NCBI GenBank assembly: GCA_020049415.1
Contig: JAIFKV010000024.1
Coordinates: 1-42,409 of the forward strand
Reading direction: 5' to 3'
Source of the DNA: Betaproteobacteria bacterium
Lineage (GTDB): Bacteria > Pseudomonadota > Gammaproteobacteria > Burkholderiales > Thiobacillaceae
DNA: 42,409 bases
Position numbers and translations under genes: made by a program. Under the pieces are notes generated by a model, which worked only from the letters and a program-made list of their open reading frames with translations, was not told the origin of the DNA and searched no databases. Below are positions 41,468 to 42,409 of the stretch, piece by piece (positions within the stretch are counted from its first letter, which is position 1; every line of letters begins with the position of its first letter).

Positions 41468-42180
41468 TCCCGACGCCGCTCGGCGATACGATACTTACCC
41501 AGGTTCTGCCCGAAGAAACCCGACGCATCGCAGCCGGACTCACCACCTTCATCGTCGAGCAAGCCAAGACCGCGCGCGCCTTTCTCAAGCTGCTGCCCAC
41601 CGCCACGGCTCTGCAGCAACTGACCCTGCTGGAACTCAATGAACACACTCCAGCCAGCGAACTGGAAACGCTGATCGCACCGTTGCTGGCGGGTCTGGAT
41701 GTCGGCCTGCTCTCGGAAGCCGGCTGCCCAGCCATTGCCGATCCAGGTGCCAATCTGGTGCGATTGGCACATGTTCACGGCATCCGCGTGCGACCGTTGA
41801 CCGGGCCTTCCTCGATACTTCTGGCGCTGATGGGATCCGGCCTGGTTGGTCAGCGTTTCGCCTTCCACGGCTATCTCCCGACCAAACCAGATGAACGCGC
41901 CAAGTCGCTGCGCGAACTGGAAAAACGTTCGCAGAAAGAAGACGCCGCGCAAGTTTTCATCGAAACGCCGTATCGCAACCACGCCATGCTGGAAACCATT
42001 CTGGCCGCTTGCCAAGCCGACAAAAGTCGCTGCCTGGAAAGGAAAGTTACCGGACATACAGAAGCGGCCAGCCGTATTTCTGCTTTATCGGCCTGGAAAA
42101 TAAACCTCACCCTCAAGCAAAGGGAGGTCTGGATGCCGATCGGCAGCTTGCGTCGAGTCAGCGCGGAGGACGATGTTTAG
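41446..42180 (+). CDS. RsmI-like SAM methyltransferase with disrupted 3' end
   Basis: 244 aa from GTG 41446. It is a tetrapyrrole-methylase-fold protein similar to RsmI but of the shorter paralogue group: ILYLIPTPLGDTILTQVLPE, LLSEAGCPAIADPGANLVRL and RPLTGPSSILLALMGSGLVG. After EILAACQ-like sequence at about residue 190 the frame changes character. The family-typical ending KGKLPDIQKRPAVFLLY is present in another frame at 42032-42103, and roughly 20 residues between the two parts seem to be missing. So a deletion with frameshift probably altered the last ~50 residues. The AdoMet core is intact, and it may still be active. Confidence 0.75.
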   Translation: MAGILYLIPTPLGDTILTQVLPEETRRIAAGLTTFIVEQAKTARAFLKLLPTATALQQLTLLELNEHTPASELETLIAPLLAGLDVGLLSEAGCPAIADPGANLVRLAHVHGIRVRPLTGPSSILLALMGSGLVGQRFAFHGYLPTKPDERAKSLRELEKRSQKEDAAQVFIETPYRNHAMLETILAACQADKSRCLERKVTGHTEAASRISALSAWKINLTLKQREVWMPIGSLRRVSAEDDV

Positions 42181-42203
42181 GTGACAGTCATCTATTCATG
42201 CCG

Positions 42204-42409
42204 TCAAAACGTCTCGCGCACACGTAAATAACTGGCAAAACGCGGTAACCCATTTTTGTTGAGTTCCCGATAACGATAAGTCACCAAGGTGCCAGCAGCC
42301 GGCGGCTCGCGCCGCACCGCATCGGTAAAACCAGTACCGAGCCGGAAGCGGCTTCCATCCGGGGCTTCCAATAGCAAAGCGCCCATCATGCCGAGATACT
42401 TGCCCTGCC
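42204..42409 (-). CDS. ATP-dependent DNA ligase, C-terminal part (5' end outside window)
   Basis: The frame is open to the window edge and encodes QGKYLGMMGALLLEAPDGSR, FRLGTGFTDAVRREPPAAG and VTYRYRELNKNGLPRFASYL. This is the C-terminal OB-fold segment of the small bacterial (often periplasmic) ATP-dependent DNA ligases, in which RFRLGxGFxDxxR and TYRYxxLxxxGxPRFxxxLR are conserved. It joins nicked DNA; the N-terminal adenylation domain is not in the window. It converges on the methyltransferase gene with 23 bases between. Confidence 0.85.
   Translation of the reverse strand, partial: QGKYLGMMGALLLEAPDGSRFRLGTGFTDAVRREPPAAGTLVTYRYRELNKNGLPRFASYLRVRETF

Overview
The window is a chromosomal segment of a PHA-storing proteobacterium, most likely a gammaproteobacterium. 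Three things suggest this: a class III (PhaC+PhaE) polyhydroxyalkanoate synthase arranged divergently from phaA-phaB-phaR, as known from purple sulfur bacteria; the fatty-acid block yceD-rpmF-plsX-fabHDG-acpP-fabF-pabC-mltG-tmk-holB-pilZ-tatD in typical gammaproteobacterial order; and two-gene pyruvate carboxylase (pycA/pycB) of the Pseudomonas type. A Competibacteraceae- or Chromatiales-like host is my inference. It was not tested by any search.

Layout. 1-742 (-): truncated PEP-CTERM/exosortase-associated acyltransferase. 743-1030: regulatory intergenic stretch with two palindromes and a probable small RNA that carries anti-Shine-Dalgarno motifs and ends in a strong terminator. 1031-7382 (+): pentapeptide-repeat membrane protein, TrmH-type RNA methyltransferase, FMN-binding flavoprotein, then an ABC ATPase / FtsX-like permease / AttH-like Tat-exported protein set. 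7379-8477: a higBA toxin-antitoxin module bracketed by duplicated pieces of the attH and phaC 3' ends. 8431-13277: PHA locus (phaC, phaE on -, phaA, phaB, phaR on +). 13345-18063: a CheB-CheR-PAS fusion and a divergent hybrid histidine kinase. 18265-18636: phasin gene. 18703-20943 (-): CHASE4-GGDEF-EAL protein. 21103-26467: secreted alpha/beta hydrolase, DinG/YoaA-type helicase, secreted HIRAN protein, and the tsaB-rimI-udg cluster. 26527-37455 (-): the fatty-acid/replication block. 37523-42180 (+): pycA, pycB, a Maf nucleotide pyrophosphatase and an RsmI-like methyltransferase with a disrupted 3' end. 42204-42409 (-): 3' end of an ATP-dependent DNA ligase.

How the parts fit. PhaA and PhaB make 3-hydroxybutyryl-CoA, PhaC/PhaE polymerise it, and PhaP coats the granule. 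PhaR is expected to repress. The phaE/phaA intergenic region and the phaP promoter share a pair of TGC-N3-GCA palindromes. The first member of the pair is identical at 14 of 15 positions, so a small PhaR regulon can be read directly from this window.

The most interesting signals are the PhaR operator pairs, the putative anti-SD small RNA, the recombination scar carrying higBA, the histone-like tail on PhaE, and the hybrid kinase whose receiver has lost its phosphoacceptor aspartate. No rRNA, tRNA, CRISPR array, transposase or prophage was seen.
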